Assembly: GCF_003074055.1 (NCBI RefSeq)
Contig: NZ_CP029043.1
Span: 6,626,501-6,690,500 of the forward strand
Direction: 5' to 3'
Length of the DNA: 64,000 nt
DNA from: Streptomyces nigra
Lineage (GTDB): Bacteria > Actinomycetota > Actinomycetes > Streptomycetales > Streptomycetaceae
The notes below the pieces were generated by a model. It was not told the origin of the DNA and ran no database searches. It worked only from the letters and a program-made list of their open reading frames with translations. Shown in pieces: positions 51,136 through 60,430 of this stretch (position 1 is its first letter; each line of letters opens with the position of its first letter). Made by a program: the position numbers and the translations under genes.

Positions 51136-51900
51136 TCAGTCCCTCGCGTCCGGGAAGAGATCGAGGAACGGCTGTGCCGCGTCGGCGGCCCCGTGGTTGT
51201 ACGGGGAGTCGAAGTCCCAGATAAGGAAGAGCAGGAAGGCGATCAGCGCGGAGAACAGCCCGGCGAGCACCAGTTCCCGTGGGGTGCGCCGGATCTGCAG
51301 GGCGAACACCATGCCGATGGTGACCACCGCCCCGGCCAGCAGCCCGAACCACACCACGCCCGGCATGGTCGCGCCGGTGGAGTCGCCGCGGGCGATCCGC
51401 GCCTGGTCGGCCGCCGTCACCTGGTCGACCAGCGGCTGGTAGGCCTGCGCCTCGAAGTCCGTGCGCGGCTCGTAGTCGGTGACGTCCTCGCGGAGGCGCT
51501 GGAGCAGCGCGGTGCCGCGGTCGGTGAGGTCGCCGTCGTCCGCCATGGTCTTCCACTCGGTGGTGACGACGTGTCCGACATAGGCGTTGACATCGTCCCG
51601 AATACGGTCGCGGATCTCGGGCGGATAGACCCGGACCCGTTCCGAGATCTCGTGCAGCGCCACCGCCTCCGCCTGGACGTGGTCCTGGGCGGCGCTGCGG
51701 CCCTCCCAGACGCCCGCGATGGCCAGGCCCAGGACGATGGCGTACACGACGCCGATCCACATCGTCATGTACTCGATGACGTCCGGGGTCTCGGAGGGGT
51801 CCTCGTCCTCGGGGGCCCTCCGGTGCCGCACGAGGGTGATGATCACCACCACACCGCAGGCGGCGAGCATCGCGAGGGTGAGAACAAGCCATTCCGGCAA
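51136..51900 (-). CDS. DUF4239-family membrane protein (bestrophin-like)
   Basis: 254 residues with membrane segments at about 5-24, 48-66, 183-203 and 212-232 and a long soluble loop between the second and third. The pattern matches the DUF4239/bestrophin-like family, possibly an ion channel; function unproven. The TTG start at 51900 is supported by GGAGG 7 bases upstream and no other good start. It lies 16 bases after the proline-rich gene and is probably in its operon. Confidence 0.82.
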   Translation of the reverse strand: MPEWLVLTLAMLAACGVVVIITLVRHRRAPEDEDPSETPDVIEYMTMWIGVVYAIVLGLAIAGVWEGRSAAQDHVQAEAVALHEISERVRVYPPEIRDRIRDDVNAYVGHVVTTEWKTMADDGDLTDRGTALLQRLREDVTDYEPRTDFEAQAYQPLVDQVTAADQARIARGDSTGATMPGVVWFGLLAGAVVTIGMVFALQIRRTPRELVLAGLFSALIAFLLFLIWDFDSPYNHGAADAAQPFLDLFPDARD

Positions 51901-51916
51901 GGGGATCCTCCAGGGG

Positions 51917-52525
51917 TCAGCGTGGGCGCAGGGCCGCGACCGCGGCGATGGCGGGAACCGCGATCAGCAGGACGAAGGTCAGGGGTGACGTGGCGCCGCT
52001 CGCCGCCTGCTGTCGCGGGGTGGCGCGGTGCGGCGGGTAGTGGACGCGGGTCGGGCTGGGCTCGGGCGCGGGCGGCGGGGGTTTCGGCTTGGGCTTCGGC
52101 GGTGCGGGAGCGGGCGCCGGAGGGGGTGTGGGCGTGGGGGTCGGTGGGGGCGCCGGCCGCGGGGGCGCGGGCCGGGGCGTCGGTTCCGGCTCGGGTGTCG
52201 GCCTCGGCGTCGGCTTGGGCTCGGGCTTCGGCTCAGGTGGCGGAGGCGGAGGCGGAGTCGGAGGCGGTGGCGGTGGCTCGGGTGTCGGTGTCGGCGTCGG
52301 CGTCGGCGTGGGTGTGGGTGTCGGCGGGGGGCACTGCGGCGGGGTCGGCCAGGTGAGGCTCCCGGCGACCGCCACCGCCTGGACGCCGCCGGGCCCGGTG
52401 TCGGCGTAGGCGCAGGCGTCGGCCACCGCCGTCCCGGCCGGCGCCGTCACCAGCAGCCAGGTCAGCGCCACCACGGGCAACAGCCGTGCGGCAAGGGTGG
52501 ATCGTCTGGGTTCGGGTCCGTGCAC
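51917..52525 (-). CDS. Proline-rich exported protein with C-terminal membrane anchor
   Basis: 202 residues from GTG at 52525. A signal peptide (LLPVVALTWLLVTAPAGTAVA) ends near 35. A short domain with two Cys is followed by about 95 residues of (Thr-Pro)n, PPPP and (Pro-Lys/Glu) repeats, a rigid wall-spanning stalk. A hydrophobic segment (SPLTFVLLIAVPAIAAVAAL) and RPR tail end it. The low-complexity DNA is (GGTGTC/GGC)-like, so the repeat length may vary. It is probably co-transcribed with the DUF4239 gene. Confidence 0.72.
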   Translation of the reverse strand: MHGPEPRRSTLAARLLPVVALTWLLVTAPAGTAVADACAYADTGPGGVQAVAVAGSLTWPTPPQCPPPTPTPTPTPTPTPTPEPPPPPPTPPPPPPPEPKPEPKPTPRPTPEPEPTPRPAPPRPAPPPTPTPTPPPAPAPAPPKPKPKPPPPAPEPSPTRVHYPPHRATPRQQAASGATSPLTFVLLIAVPAIAAVAALRPR

Positions 52526-52735
52526 GACGAAGATCTTGAGTCGCCGCCGACCGCCACACGCCGAGGAACGGAGGGATTGCCCCGAACGGGGGACGGGCGG
52601 CCCGCCCGTGTTTCACAGGTTCCCGAAAGAATTTCGGCCGCCCGTTGAACACGGACGGGGTTCCGCTGCGTACTCCTCGTCGTGCGGCGGCGCAGCAGGG
52701 CGCTGCGACACCCTTGTGAGTCTGGGGAGTTGACG

Positions 52736-53716
52736 ATGAAGACCTCGTGGCGGAGCGCCTCGCTCGCGGTGAGCGCCGTGGCGCTGCTGGCGCTGACGAC
52801 GGCATGCGGCCAGGAGACCACCCCGCCGGCGAGTCAGAACGTGGGAGCCACGGCCGCCACGGGCGGCGGTTACGGTTCCGCGGGCACCGGTCTCGGCGGT
52901 GCCGACGCCGGCGCGCCCGGCCAGGAGGGCATCGGCGCGCAGACCTCCACCGCCGGTGAACTGTCCGTGTCCACCAACGCCGAGCTCGGCAAGGTGCTGA
53001 CCGACAGCGGCGGTCTGACCCTCTACCGGTTCGACAAGGACACGGCCGACCCGGCCAAGTCCAACTGTGACGGCGAGTGCGCCAAGAAGTGGCCCCCGGT
53101 CCCCGCCGACGACGTCGAGGCCGGCGCCGGTATCGACAAGGCCCTCCTCGGCTCGGTCACCCGGTCCGACGGCACCAAGCAGCTCACCGTCGACGGCTGG
53201 CCGGCCTACCGCTTCGCCAAGGACATCAACGCCGGTGACGTCAACGGCCAGGGCGTCGGCGGCACCTGGTACGCGCTCGCCCCCGACGGCAAGAAGGCCC
53301 AGGGCGGCGCCGGTGCGCAGACCAGCGATCTGCCGGGCCTGTCCACCCGCAAGGACCCCAAGCTCGGTGAGATCGTCATCGACGGCAACGGGCACACGGT
53401 CTACCGCTTCATGAAGGACTCGCCCTGGCCGATGAAGACGGCCTGCACCGGCGAGTGCCTGCAGAAGTGGCCGGTCATCAAGCCGGTGGACGCCAAGGAC
53501 ACCAAGGGCATCGACCTGAAGGGCTCCGGTCCGCGCGGCCAGGGCTACGTGGTCTTCGACCGGCCCGACGGGATCAGGCAGCAGACCATCGACTGCGTGC
53601 CGATCTACACCTTCGCCGGTGACAAGAAGCCCGGCGACACCAACGGTCAGGGCGTCGGCGGCACCTGGTTCGCCATCCGCCCCGACGGCAAGCCGGTCGG
53701 CGCGTCGGAGAAGTGA
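52736..53716 (+). CDS. SCO0930-family lipoprotein with two COG4315 repeats
   Basis: 326 residues. The lipobox is LALTTAC near Cys24. A Gly-rich linker follows, then two homologous repeats beginning LGKVLTDSGGLTLYRFDKD and LGEIVIDGNGHTVYRFMKD, each with a C-x3-C near a KWP motif (CDGECAKKWPPV; CTGECLQKWPVI). The extracellular domain may bind a ligand or cofactor, but none is known. GGGGAG precedes the ATG. In S. coelicolor this family (SCO0930) neighbours rmdA, as it does here. Confidence 0.9.
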   Translation: MKTSWRSASLAVSAVALLALTTACGQETTPPASQNVGATAATGGGYGSAGTGLGGADAGAPGQEGIGAQTSTAGELSVSTNAELGKVLTDSGGLTLYRFDKDTADPAKSNCDGECAKKWPPVPADDVEAGAGIDKALLGSVTRSDGTKQLTVDGWPAYRFAKDINAGDVNGQGVGGTWYALAPDGKKAQGGAGAQTSDLPGLSTRKDPKLGEIVIDGNGHTVYRFMKDSPWPMKTACTGECLQKWPVIKPVDAKDTKGIDLKGSGPRGQGYVVFDRPDGIRQQTIDCVPIYTFAGDKKPGDTNGQGVGGTWFAIRPDGKPVGASEK

Positions 53717-53757
53717 GGATCAGACCTCCCCAGGGTTGATCCGCGCGCACGGCCCCG

Positions 53758-53793
53758 GTCCGCCCCCTGAAGCCCACCGCTCAGGGGGCGGAC
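53758..53793 (+). terminator. Perfect 13-base hairpin after the lipoprotein gene
   Basis: GTCCGCCCCCTGA (53758-53770) and TCAGGGGGCGGAC (53781-53793) pair completely over a 10-base loop, 41 bases past the stop. Confidence 0.8.
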
Positions 53794-53964
53794 CCCTGTG
53801 CCGTGCATCGGTCGTTTTCACGGGAAGTGCGTGGGGCGCCGGAACGGCACGTGCCAGCGGCAGTGACCGGGAACGGATGGTCAATTTCCGTTTCTGCTCG
53901 CTCCATTGGCGGGCGATCAGTAGCCTCAGCTCGAACACCGGATCGCCTACGTGTTGGAGAAAAG

Positions 53965-54777
53965 ATGGAGCGCCCCGCCTGGGCCCCCCGGAGCATCGAC
54001 ATCACGGTGCCCAGCGTCTCGCGCATCTACGACTTCTACCTGGGCGGGTCGTACAACTTCGAGGTCGACCGGGAAGCGGCCCGCAAGGCCATGGAGTTCA
54101 TGCCGGGCCTGCCCAAGATCATGCAGGCCAACCGGGCGTTCATGCGGCGCGCGGTGCGCTTCGCCGTCGACGAGGGCATCACGCAGTTCCTGGACATCGG
54201 CTCCGGCATCCCGACGTTCGGCAACGTCCACGAGGTCGCCCAGGCGGCCCACCCCGGAGCCCGCGTGGTCTACGTCGACCACGACCCGGTCGCCGTCGCC
54301 CACAGCGAGGCCGTCCTGGCCGGCAACGACGACACCGGAGCCGTCGCCGCGGACCTGCGCAAGCCCCAGGACATCCTGTCCAGTTCCGAGGTCGGGCGAC
54401 TGATCGACCTGAACCGGCCGGTCGCGCTGCTTCTCGTTGCCATACTGCACTTCGTGGAGGACGAGGACGATCCGTACGGAGCGGTGGCCGAGCTGCGCGA
54501 CGCGCTCGCGCCCGGCAGCATGCTGGTGCTCACGCACGCCTCGTACGAGAACATCCCGCTGTCCCAGGAGCGGGCCAAGGGCACGGTCGACGTGTACGAG
54601 GACATCCGCAACCCGCTGATCATGCGTTCGCGCGACGGGATCGCGCGGTTCTTCGAGGGGTACGACATGGTGGAACCCGGACTGGTGCCGATGCCGCTCT
54701 GGCGCCCGGACACCGAACCGGAGGACGACGACCGATGGGCCCATTCCGGGTTCGCCGGCGTGGGGCGTACGGCGTGA
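53965..54777 (+). CDS. SAM-dependent methyltransferase (Methyltransf_19 / DUF574)
   Basis: 270 residues of an actinobacterial family. VSRIYDFYLGGSYNFEVDRE is the N-terminal signature and FLDIGSGIPTFGNVHEVAQ with VVYVDHDPVAVAHSE the SAM-binding strand-loops. The substrate is unknown. GGAG precedes the ATG at 53965. The stop overlaps the GTG of the GGDEF-EAL gene, so both are made together, which points to a link with c-di-GMP signalling. Confidence 0.92.
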   Translation: MERPAWAPRSIDITVPSVSRIYDFYLGGSYNFEVDREAARKAMEFMPGLPKIMQANRAFMRRAVRFAVDEGITQFLDIGSGIPTFGNVHEVAQAAHPGARVVYVDHDPVAVAHSEAVLAGNDDTGAVAADLRKPQDILSSSEVGRLIDLNRPVALLLVAILHFVEDEDDPYGAVAELRDALAPGSMLVLTHASYENIPLSQERAKGTVDVYEDIRNPLIMRSRDGIARFFEGYDMVEPGLVPMPLWRPDTEPEDDDRWAHSGFAGVGRTA

Positions 54778-56909
54778 GCGCGGGGGCCGACGAGCCGGAG
54801 GACAGACTGCGCCGGTTCGCGACGATCTGGAGCCGGGCCGTCTTCCCGGTGACCTCGACGTCGTCGACCCGGCCGGAGTTCGAGGAACAACTGATGCCGC
54901 TCGCCCGGCGGTTGAGTGACGCCCTGCGGGCGCGTTCCTTCGACGCCGACGAGGGCAAGGCGGTCGGCGCCGCCCTGGTCGACGCCCACTGCACCGACCC
55001 GGAGGCGCTGAGCCGCTCGTTGGACTGCGTCGACGCCTATCTGGTGCTCTACTGCGGCGGCGACGGCGACCAGGAGGACCTCAGGGCCCGCTCGGCACGG
55101 CTCCAGCACGCCATGGCCGCCGGGTACGCCCAGGCGCTGCGCGCCCGCACCCTCGCCGAACAGGAGGCCATCTCCGCGGCCGCCCTCAAGGCCCAGGGCG
55201 TGGTCGCCCAGGCCCTGCACGCCACCGAGGCCCGGTTCCGCGCGGTCTTCGAGGGCGCGGCCATAGGGATCGGCATCGCCGACCTGGACGGCAACATCCT
55301 CCAGGTGAACGGCGCGCTGCTACGCATGTTCGGGGTCTCCGCGCAGACCATGCAGTCCCGCAAGGTCCGGGACTGGACCCACCCCGAGGACGCCCCGCAG
55401 ACCTGGAAGCTCTACGAGGAACTCGTCCGCGGCGAGCGTGAGCACTACCACCTCGAGAAGGCGTTCTACCGCCCCGACGGCACCGTCCTGTGGACCAACC
55501 TCACGGTCTCGCTGCTGCGGGACGCCGACGGCGCCCCGCAGTACCAGCTGGCCCTCATGGAGGACACCACCGAGCGCCGGCTGCTCAATCTGCGGCTGCG
55601 CTACGAGGCCACCCACGACGCCCTGACCGGCCTGCCCAACCGCACGTTCTTCTTCGAGCGGCTGGAGAAGGCGCTGGTCGCCGGCGAGGGGCAGCGCTTC
55701 GGCCTCTGCTACCTCGACCTGGACGGCTTCAAGACCGTCAACGACAGCCTCGGCCACGCGGCCGGCGACCGGCTGCTCGTCGAGGTCGCCGACCGGCTCC
55801 AGTCCTGCGCCACCGCGCCCGGCGAGATGGTCGCGCGGCTCGGCGGCGACGAGTTCGTGGCGCTCACCACCGGCCCCGGCACCGAACGCGAGGTCGACGA
55901 ACTCGCCGCCCGGATCATGAACGCCCTGCTCGCGCCGATCAGCGTCGACGGCCGGGAACTGACCGTGCGCGGCAGTATCGGCATCGTCGAGGGCCCGGCC
56001 GGGGAGCGCAGCGCGGCGGAGGTGCTGCGCAGCGCCGACATCACCATGTACCGGGCCAAGTCGGCGGGCGGCAACCGCTTCGAGCTGGCGGACCCGGAGG
56101 CCGACGCCCGCGCCATCACCCGGCACGGGCTGACCACGGCGCTGCCGACGGCCCTGGACCGGGGCGAGTTCTTCATCGAGTACCAGCCGCTGGTCCACCT
56201 CGGCGACGGCAGTGTGCGCGGCGCGGAGGCCCTGGTGCGCTGGCTGCACCCGCAGCACGGCATCCTCGGCCCGGACCGGTTCATCCCGCTCGCCGAGCAC
56301 ACCGGCCTGATCGTGCCGCTCGGCCGGTGGGTGCTGGAGCAGTCGGTCCGTCAGGCACGCGCCTGGCGGGAGCGGTACCACGACGACGGACCGCTCCGTA
56401 TCAACGTCAATCTGTCGCCGTGCCAGCTCACCCACCCCGGCCTGGTCCAGGACACCGTGGACATCCTGGAGCGCGCGGGCGTGCAGCCCGACGCGCTCTG
56501 CCTGGAGGTCACCGAGTCGGCCCTCATCGGCGCCGACGACGCCCTGCTCAAGCCGCTGCGCCGGCTGGCCGAGATGGGCGTCGACATCGCCCTCGACGAC
56601 TTCGGCACCGGCTACTCCAACCTCGCCAATCTGCGCCGGCTGCCGGTGAGCGTCCTCAAGCTGGACCGCTCGTTCACGCAGAGCATGCAGCGCTTCCCCG
56701 CCGACCCCGTCGACCTCAAGATCGTCGAGGGGATCGTGTCCCTGGCGCACAGCCTGGACCTCGCGGTGACGGTGGAGGGCGTGGAGACCGGCGCGCAGGC
56801 CGAGCAGCTGCGCATCCTGGGCTGCGACACCGCGCAGGGCTGGTACTACGCCCGCCCGGGCCCGCCGGACCGCTTGCACGAACTGGCGCTGGTCGACGCC
56901 ACGGGGTGA
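54774..56909 (+). CDS. rmdA: PAS-GGDEF-EAL c-di-GMP enzyme, RmdA-like
   Basis: 711 residues, no membrane segment. An N-terminal helical region (about 1-150) is followed by PAS (about 155-270), GGDEF with intact LGGDEFVAL near 355, and EAL with EALVRWLHP near 484, NVNLSP, EVTESALI and DDFGTGYSN. Both domains keep catalytic residues, so it could make and break c-di-GMP. The soluble plan and the SCO0930-like neighbour match RmdA (SCO0928) of S. coelicolor, a phosphodiesterase affecting aerial growth. The GTG start overlaps the methyltransferase stop; an ATG at 54735 is a less likely alternative. Confidence 0.92.
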   Translation: MSAGADEPEDRLRRFATIWSRAVFPVTSTSSTRPEFEEQLMPLARRLSDALRARSFDADEGKAVGAALVDAHCTDPEALSRSLDCVDAYLVLYCGGDGDQEDLRARSARLQHAMAAGYAQALRARTLAEQEAISAAALKAQGVVAQALHATEARFRAVFEGAAIGIGIADLDGNILQVNGALLRMFGVSAQTMQSRKVRDWTHPEDAPQTWKLYEELVRGEREHYHLEKAFYRPDGTVLWTNLTVSLLRDADGAPQYQLALMEDTTERRLLNLRLRYEATHDALTGLPNRTFFFERLEKALVAGEGQRFGLCYLDLDGFKTVNDSLGHAAGDRLLVEVADRLQSCATAPGEMVARLGGDEFVALTTGPGTEREVDELAARIMNALLAPISVDGRELTVRGSIGIVEGPAGERSAAEVLRSADITMYRAKSAGGNRFELADPEADARAITRHGLTTALPTALDRGEFFIEYQPLVHLGDGSVRGAEALVRWLHPQHGILGPDRFIPLAEHTGLIVPLGRWVLEQSVRQARAWRERYHDDGPLRINVNLSPCQLTHPGLVQDTVDILERAGVQPDALCLEVTESALIGADDALLKPLRRLAEMGVDIALDDFGTGYSNLANLRRLPVSVLKLDRSFTQSMQRFPADPVDLKIVEGIVSLAHSLDLAVTVEGVETGAQAEQLRILGCDTAQGWYYARPGPPDRLHELALVDATG

Positions 56910-57056
56910 TCCGGCGCCGGCGCCGGTGCCGTTCCTGGCGCCGGCGGGCTGCCGGACGCCCGGCGGCCCGGCACCCCCGCCGTCGTATAGCGTGAACGGG
57001 AAGAGGCGGACGGCGGCGCCGGGTCCGAGGAGGCCGCCGGAAAGGCGGGTCCGGCC

Positions 57057-57959
57057 ATGCGCGACAGGCCGATCGATCTGGACCTGCGCAAGGTGCGCTA
57101 CTTCGTGGCGGTGGCCGAGCGCCGGCACTTCGGGCAGGCGGCCGTCGCCCTGCACGTCACCCAGCCCGCCCTGTCCCGCCAGGTGCGCCAGCTGGAACAC
57201 GAGCTGCGCGTCGAGCTGTTCACCCGCAGCACCCGCGAGGTCGCGCTCACCCCGGCCGGCGAGCAGTTCCTGCACGACGCCAAGGCGCTGCTCGCCGCGT
57301 CCGAGGCCGCCCAGGAACGGGCCCGCCGGATCGGCGCCGGATCCGACGCGCTGGTCGTCGGCTTCATGCTGGGCACGGACGTCGGCCCGGCGCTCAACGC
57401 GTTCTCCGGACGCTTCCCGCACGTCTCCGTCGAACTGGTGCGGCTGCGCTGGTGGAGCCAGGCGCGGACCCTGCTGGACGGCGGCGTCGACGTCGCGTTC
57501 GTCCGGCCGCCGCTGGAGACGGACGGCGTGGACCTCCTGCCGCTCTACGCCGAGCGCCTGAACGCCGTCCTGCCCGCCGGCCATCCCCGGGCGCGGGACG
57601 GCGAGGTCGCCCTCGCGGACCTCGCCGGCGAACGGGTCCTGGAGTACGCCGAGGCGAGCGAGGCGTGGTCGGCCGTCTGGAACGCCGACCCCCGCCCCGA
57701 CGGCACCCGGCCCGACCACGGCCCCGCCTTCCACGACATGGAGGAACTGCTGGGCTACGTCCGGGGCGGACGCGGGATCGCCTTCGTCCCGGGGTCCGCG
57801 GCGGCCGCGTTCCCCCGGTCCGACATCGCCTACGTACCCGTCACCGGCGTACCGCCCGGCCAGGTGGCACTGGCCTGGCCGACCCGGCGACGCTCACCCG
57901 TGGTGAGCGGCTTCGTGGAGACGGCCCGCGCCGCCGTCGCGGGCCGGCATCCGGCGTAG
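57057..57959 (+). CDS. LysR-family transcriptional regulator
   Basis: 300 residues. The winged helix is LRKVRYFVAVAERRHFGQAA ... VTQPALSRQVRQLE (about 9-50), followed by the two-part effector domain (DALVVGFMLGTDVG, ELVRLRWWSQAR, VLPAGHPRARDGEVAL). The ATG at 57057 is followed closely by the conserved first helix. It sits before the alcohol dehydrogenase/SDR pair on the same strand, separated by a repeat region; it may or may not control them. Its last codons share sequence with the first repeat unit of that region. Confidence 0.92.
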   Translation: MRDRPIDLDLRKVRYFVAVAERRHFGQAAVALHVTQPALSRQVRQLEHELRVELFTRSTREVALTPAGEQFLHDAKALLAASEAAQERARRIGAGSDALVVGFMLGTDVGPALNAFSGRFPHVSVELVRLRWWSQARTLLDGGVDVAFVRPPLETDGVDLLPLYAERLNAVLPAGHPRARDGEVALADLAGERVLEYAEASEAWSAVWNADPRPDGTRPDHGPAFHDMEELLGYVRGGRGIAFVPGSAAAAFPRSDIAYVPVTGVPPGQVALAWPTRRRSPVVSGFVETARAAVAGRHPA

Positions 57960-58330
57960 ACCTGCGGTGTCGCGGTCGCGGGCCGGCATTCCGCCGAGAC
58001 GTGCGGCGTGGTCGACGCGGGCTGGTGACCCGCCGGAACCCGCCGTGTCGCAGCCCGAGGCCGGCGCACCGTGCGGACTCAGGTGCCGTCGTCGCGGGCC
58101 GCCATCCCTGGACCTGCGGTGCCGCGGCCGTGGGCCGGCATCCCGTGGACGCGGCGTGCCGCGGTCGCGGCCGGTTTCCCGCGTCGAGCGCAGTGCCGCC
58201 GTCGCGGCCGGCATGCCGCCCGGACCCGCAGCGCCGCCGCAAGCCGGCATCCCCCGTGGACGCGGGGTGCCGCGGCAGGCCGGCACCCCGGCTGGACGTG
58301 CCGCCGGGCACACCGCCCTGGCCTGCGGCC
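57936..58330. repeat. Degenerate array of about ten 36-base units
   Basis: From the 3' end of the LysR gene to about 58330 a unit of roughly 34-40 bases recurs: a TCGCGGGCCGGCATCC core, then a GTGGACCTGCGGTGCCGCG-like half. About ten copies can be recognised with 60-90% similarity; GCCGGC is the best kept part. None encodes a conserved protein on either strand. The rest of the gap to 58451 (from 58331) holds the promoter and ribosome binding site for the alcohol dehydrogenase gene. Confidence 0.65.
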
Positions 58331-58451
58331 ATGCAACCTCGGCATCAATCCCTTCAGGACCGGCATTGGACGCCGCCAAAGCGGGCCCCAAGACTCGGAA
58401 GGGCCGGGACCTCACCGGCGTCCTCCCTCCCGAACTCCCTTGGAGCCCGCC

Positions 58452-59459
58452 ATGCGTGCTGCCGTAGCGACCGGCGCGAATCTCCCCCTCACCCTGGACG
58501 ACCTCGACCTGCCGCACCCCGCCGCCGGCGAGGTCCTCGTCAAGGTCACCGCCTGCGGTGTCTGCTTCTCCGATCTGAGCCTGCTGCGCGGCCACTACCC
58601 CTTCGCCCGGTACCCCGTGGTGCCCGGGCACGAGATCACCGGCGTCGTGACCGCCGTCGGGGAGGGTGTCACCTTCCCCGAGGTCGGCACGGCCGTCGGC
58701 GGACAGTTCCTTTACGACTCCTGCGGCCACTGCGACTACTGCGTGCGCGGCGACCAGATCCTCTGCCCGCGCAAGCGGGTCACCGGTGTGGTGGCCGACG
58801 GCGGCTACGCCGAGTACGTGCTGCTCAAGGCCGGGTTCGTCACCCCGCTGCCGGACGGCCTCGACCCGGTGGCCGCGGCGCCGCTGATGTGCGCGGGCCT
58901 CACCGCCTTCAACGGGCTGCGGCAGGCCGGGACCACCGCCAACTCACGGGTCGCGGTCGTCGGTCTCGGCGGCGTGGGCGCCCTCGCCGTGCGGTACGCC
59001 GTCGCCATGGGCGCGAGCGTCGCCGTGATCGGCCGGTCGCGGCGCGGCGAGGACCAGGCGAAGGCGCTCGGCGCCGACCTGTTCGTCGCCACCGCCGACT
59101 CCGACCCGGCGGACGCCCTGAAGGCGTGGGGCGGCGCCGACGTCGTCCTCAACGCCGCCCCCTCCACGGAGGCGGCCGCCGCCACCCTCGGCGGCATCGC
59201 CCCCGACGGCACCCTGCTGCTGCTCGGCTACGGCCCCGAGCCGCTGACCCTGCCCACCCAGCCGATGATCCTCAACCGGCTGCACGTGGCCGCCTCGCCG
59301 TCCGGCTCCCCGCACGACCTGCGCGACACCCTGGCCTTCTCGGCGGCCCACGACATCCTCCCCGAGGTCACCCCGATCACCCTCGACCAGGCGCCGGACG
59401 TCCTCGACGCGATGGCCGACGGCTCCGCGCACGGCCGCAGTGTGATCACCTTCGCCTGA
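58452..59459 (+). CDS. Zinc-dependent alcohol dehydrogenase
   Basis: 335 residues of the medium-chain family. Catalytic zinc ligands are Cys in TACGVCFSD (near 36-39) and the GHE motif (PGHEITG near 59). The structural zinc loop is C-x2-C-x2-C-x7-C (CGHCDYCVRGDQILC). The Rossmann motif GLGGVGALAV lies near 175. It would oxidise an alcohol or reduce an aldehyde with NAD(P). TTGGAG precedes the ATG; the SDR gene follows after 27 bases, likely in one operon. Confidence 0.92.
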   Translation: MRAAVATGANLPLTLDDLDLPHPAAGEVLVKVTACGVCFSDLSLLRGHYPFARYPVVPGHEITGVVTAVGEGVTFPEVGTAVGGQFLYDSCGHCDYCVRGDQILCPRKRVTGVVADGGYAEYVLLKAGFVTPLPDGLDPVAAAPLMCAGLTAFNGLRQAGTTANSRVAVVGLGGVGALAVRYAVAMGASVAVIGRSRRGEDQAKALGADLFVATADSDPADALKAWGGADVVLNAAPSTEAAAATLGGIAPDGTLLLLGYGPEPLTLPTQPMILNRLHVAASPSGSPHDLRDTLAFSAAHDILPEVTPITLDQAPDVLDAMADGSAHGRSVITFA

Positions 59460-59486
59460 CCGGCCCCCCGTCCCAAGGAGTCAGCC

Positions 59487-60365
59487 ATGCCCTACACCGT
59501 CCTCGTCACAGGCGCCTCCAGCGGCTTCGGCGCCCTGACCGCCCGCGCCCTCGCCGACGCCGGCCACACCGTGCACGCCGGGATCCGGCAGACCACCGGC
59601 CGCAACGCCCCGGCCGTCGCCGACGCCCGCGCCTACGCCGAACAGCACGGCGTCGACCTGCGCCCCCTCGAACTCGACGTGTCCAGCCAGGAGTCCGTGG
59701 ACGCGGCCGTCGCGCAGGCCGGCCGGATCGACGTCGTCGTCCACAACGCCGGGCACATGGTCCTCGGCCCGACGGAGTCCTTCACCCCGGAGCAGATCGC
59801 CGAGATCTACGACACCAACGTCGTGTCGACCCAGCGCGTCAACCGGGCCGTGCTCCCGCAGATGCGCGCGCGCCGGGACGGCCTGCTGGTGTGGGTGGGC
59901 TCGTCCAGCACCTACGGCGGCACCCCGCCGTACCTCGGCCCCTACTTCGGCGCCAAGGCCGCCATGGACCACCTCGCGAAGAGCTACGCCGTCGAACTGA
60001 GCCGCTTCGGCATCGACACGGCCCTCGTGGTCCCCGGCTCCTTCACCTCCGGCACCAACCACTTCGCCCACGCGATGCACCCGTCGGACACGGCCACCGC
60101 CGAGGCCTACGACGCCCTGTACGGCGGGCTGATGGACGACGTCGGCAAGGCGCTCGCCGCCCTGGCACCGGAAGACGCCGACGTCCAGGACGTCGCCCGC
60201 GCCATCGTCCGTATCGTCGGCACGGCCAAGGGCGAGCGGCCGTTCCGGACCACCATCGACCCGGCCGACGACGGCTCCCAGCGGGTCAGTGACGTGGCCG
60301 ACGCCGTCCGCGCCGAGTTCTACAACCGCATCGGCATGCCGGACCTGCTGACCCCCCGCGTCTGA
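59487..60365 (+). CDS. SDR-family oxidoreductase
   Basis: 292 residues. The cofactor loop TGASSGFG lies at 8-15, HNAG near 88, the Ser block VWVGSSSTYGG near 139 and the active YFGAK near 153-157. It is a classical SDR with a C-terminal extension. AAGGAG is 9 bases before the ATG. With the preceding alcohol dehydrogenase it forms a redox pair, perhaps for consecutive oxidation of an alcohol; substrates unknown. Confidence 0.91.
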   Translation: MPYTVLVTGASSGFGALTARALADAGHTVHAGIRQTTGRNAPAVADARAYAEQHGVDLRPLELDVSSQESVDAAVAQAGRIDVVVHNAGHMVLGPTESFTPEQIAEIYDTNVVSTQRVNRAVLPQMRARRDGLLVWVGSSSTYGGTPPYLGPYFGAKAAMDHLAKSYAVELSRFGIDTALVVPGSFTSGTNHFAHAMHPSDTATAEAYDALYGGLMDDVGKALAALAPEDADVQDVARAIVRIVGTAKGERPFRTTIDPADDGSQRVSDVADAVRAEFYNRIGMPDLLTPRV

Positions 60366-60430
60366 CGCCCACCGCGGAGGCCGCGGCCGTTCGGGCGGCG
60401 GCCCGGCCTCACAAGGGGCAGCATGAGCCC

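Noticed and set aside
52089..52409. Gly-rich open frame resembling a silk-like or PE_PGRS protein
   Set aside because: It is the complement of the (Thr-Pro)n-encoding stretch of the proline-rich gene, which has a signal peptide and membrane anchor.
57960..58330. CRISPR array
   Set aside because: Units are diverged and contiguous without unique spacers, and no cas gene is present.
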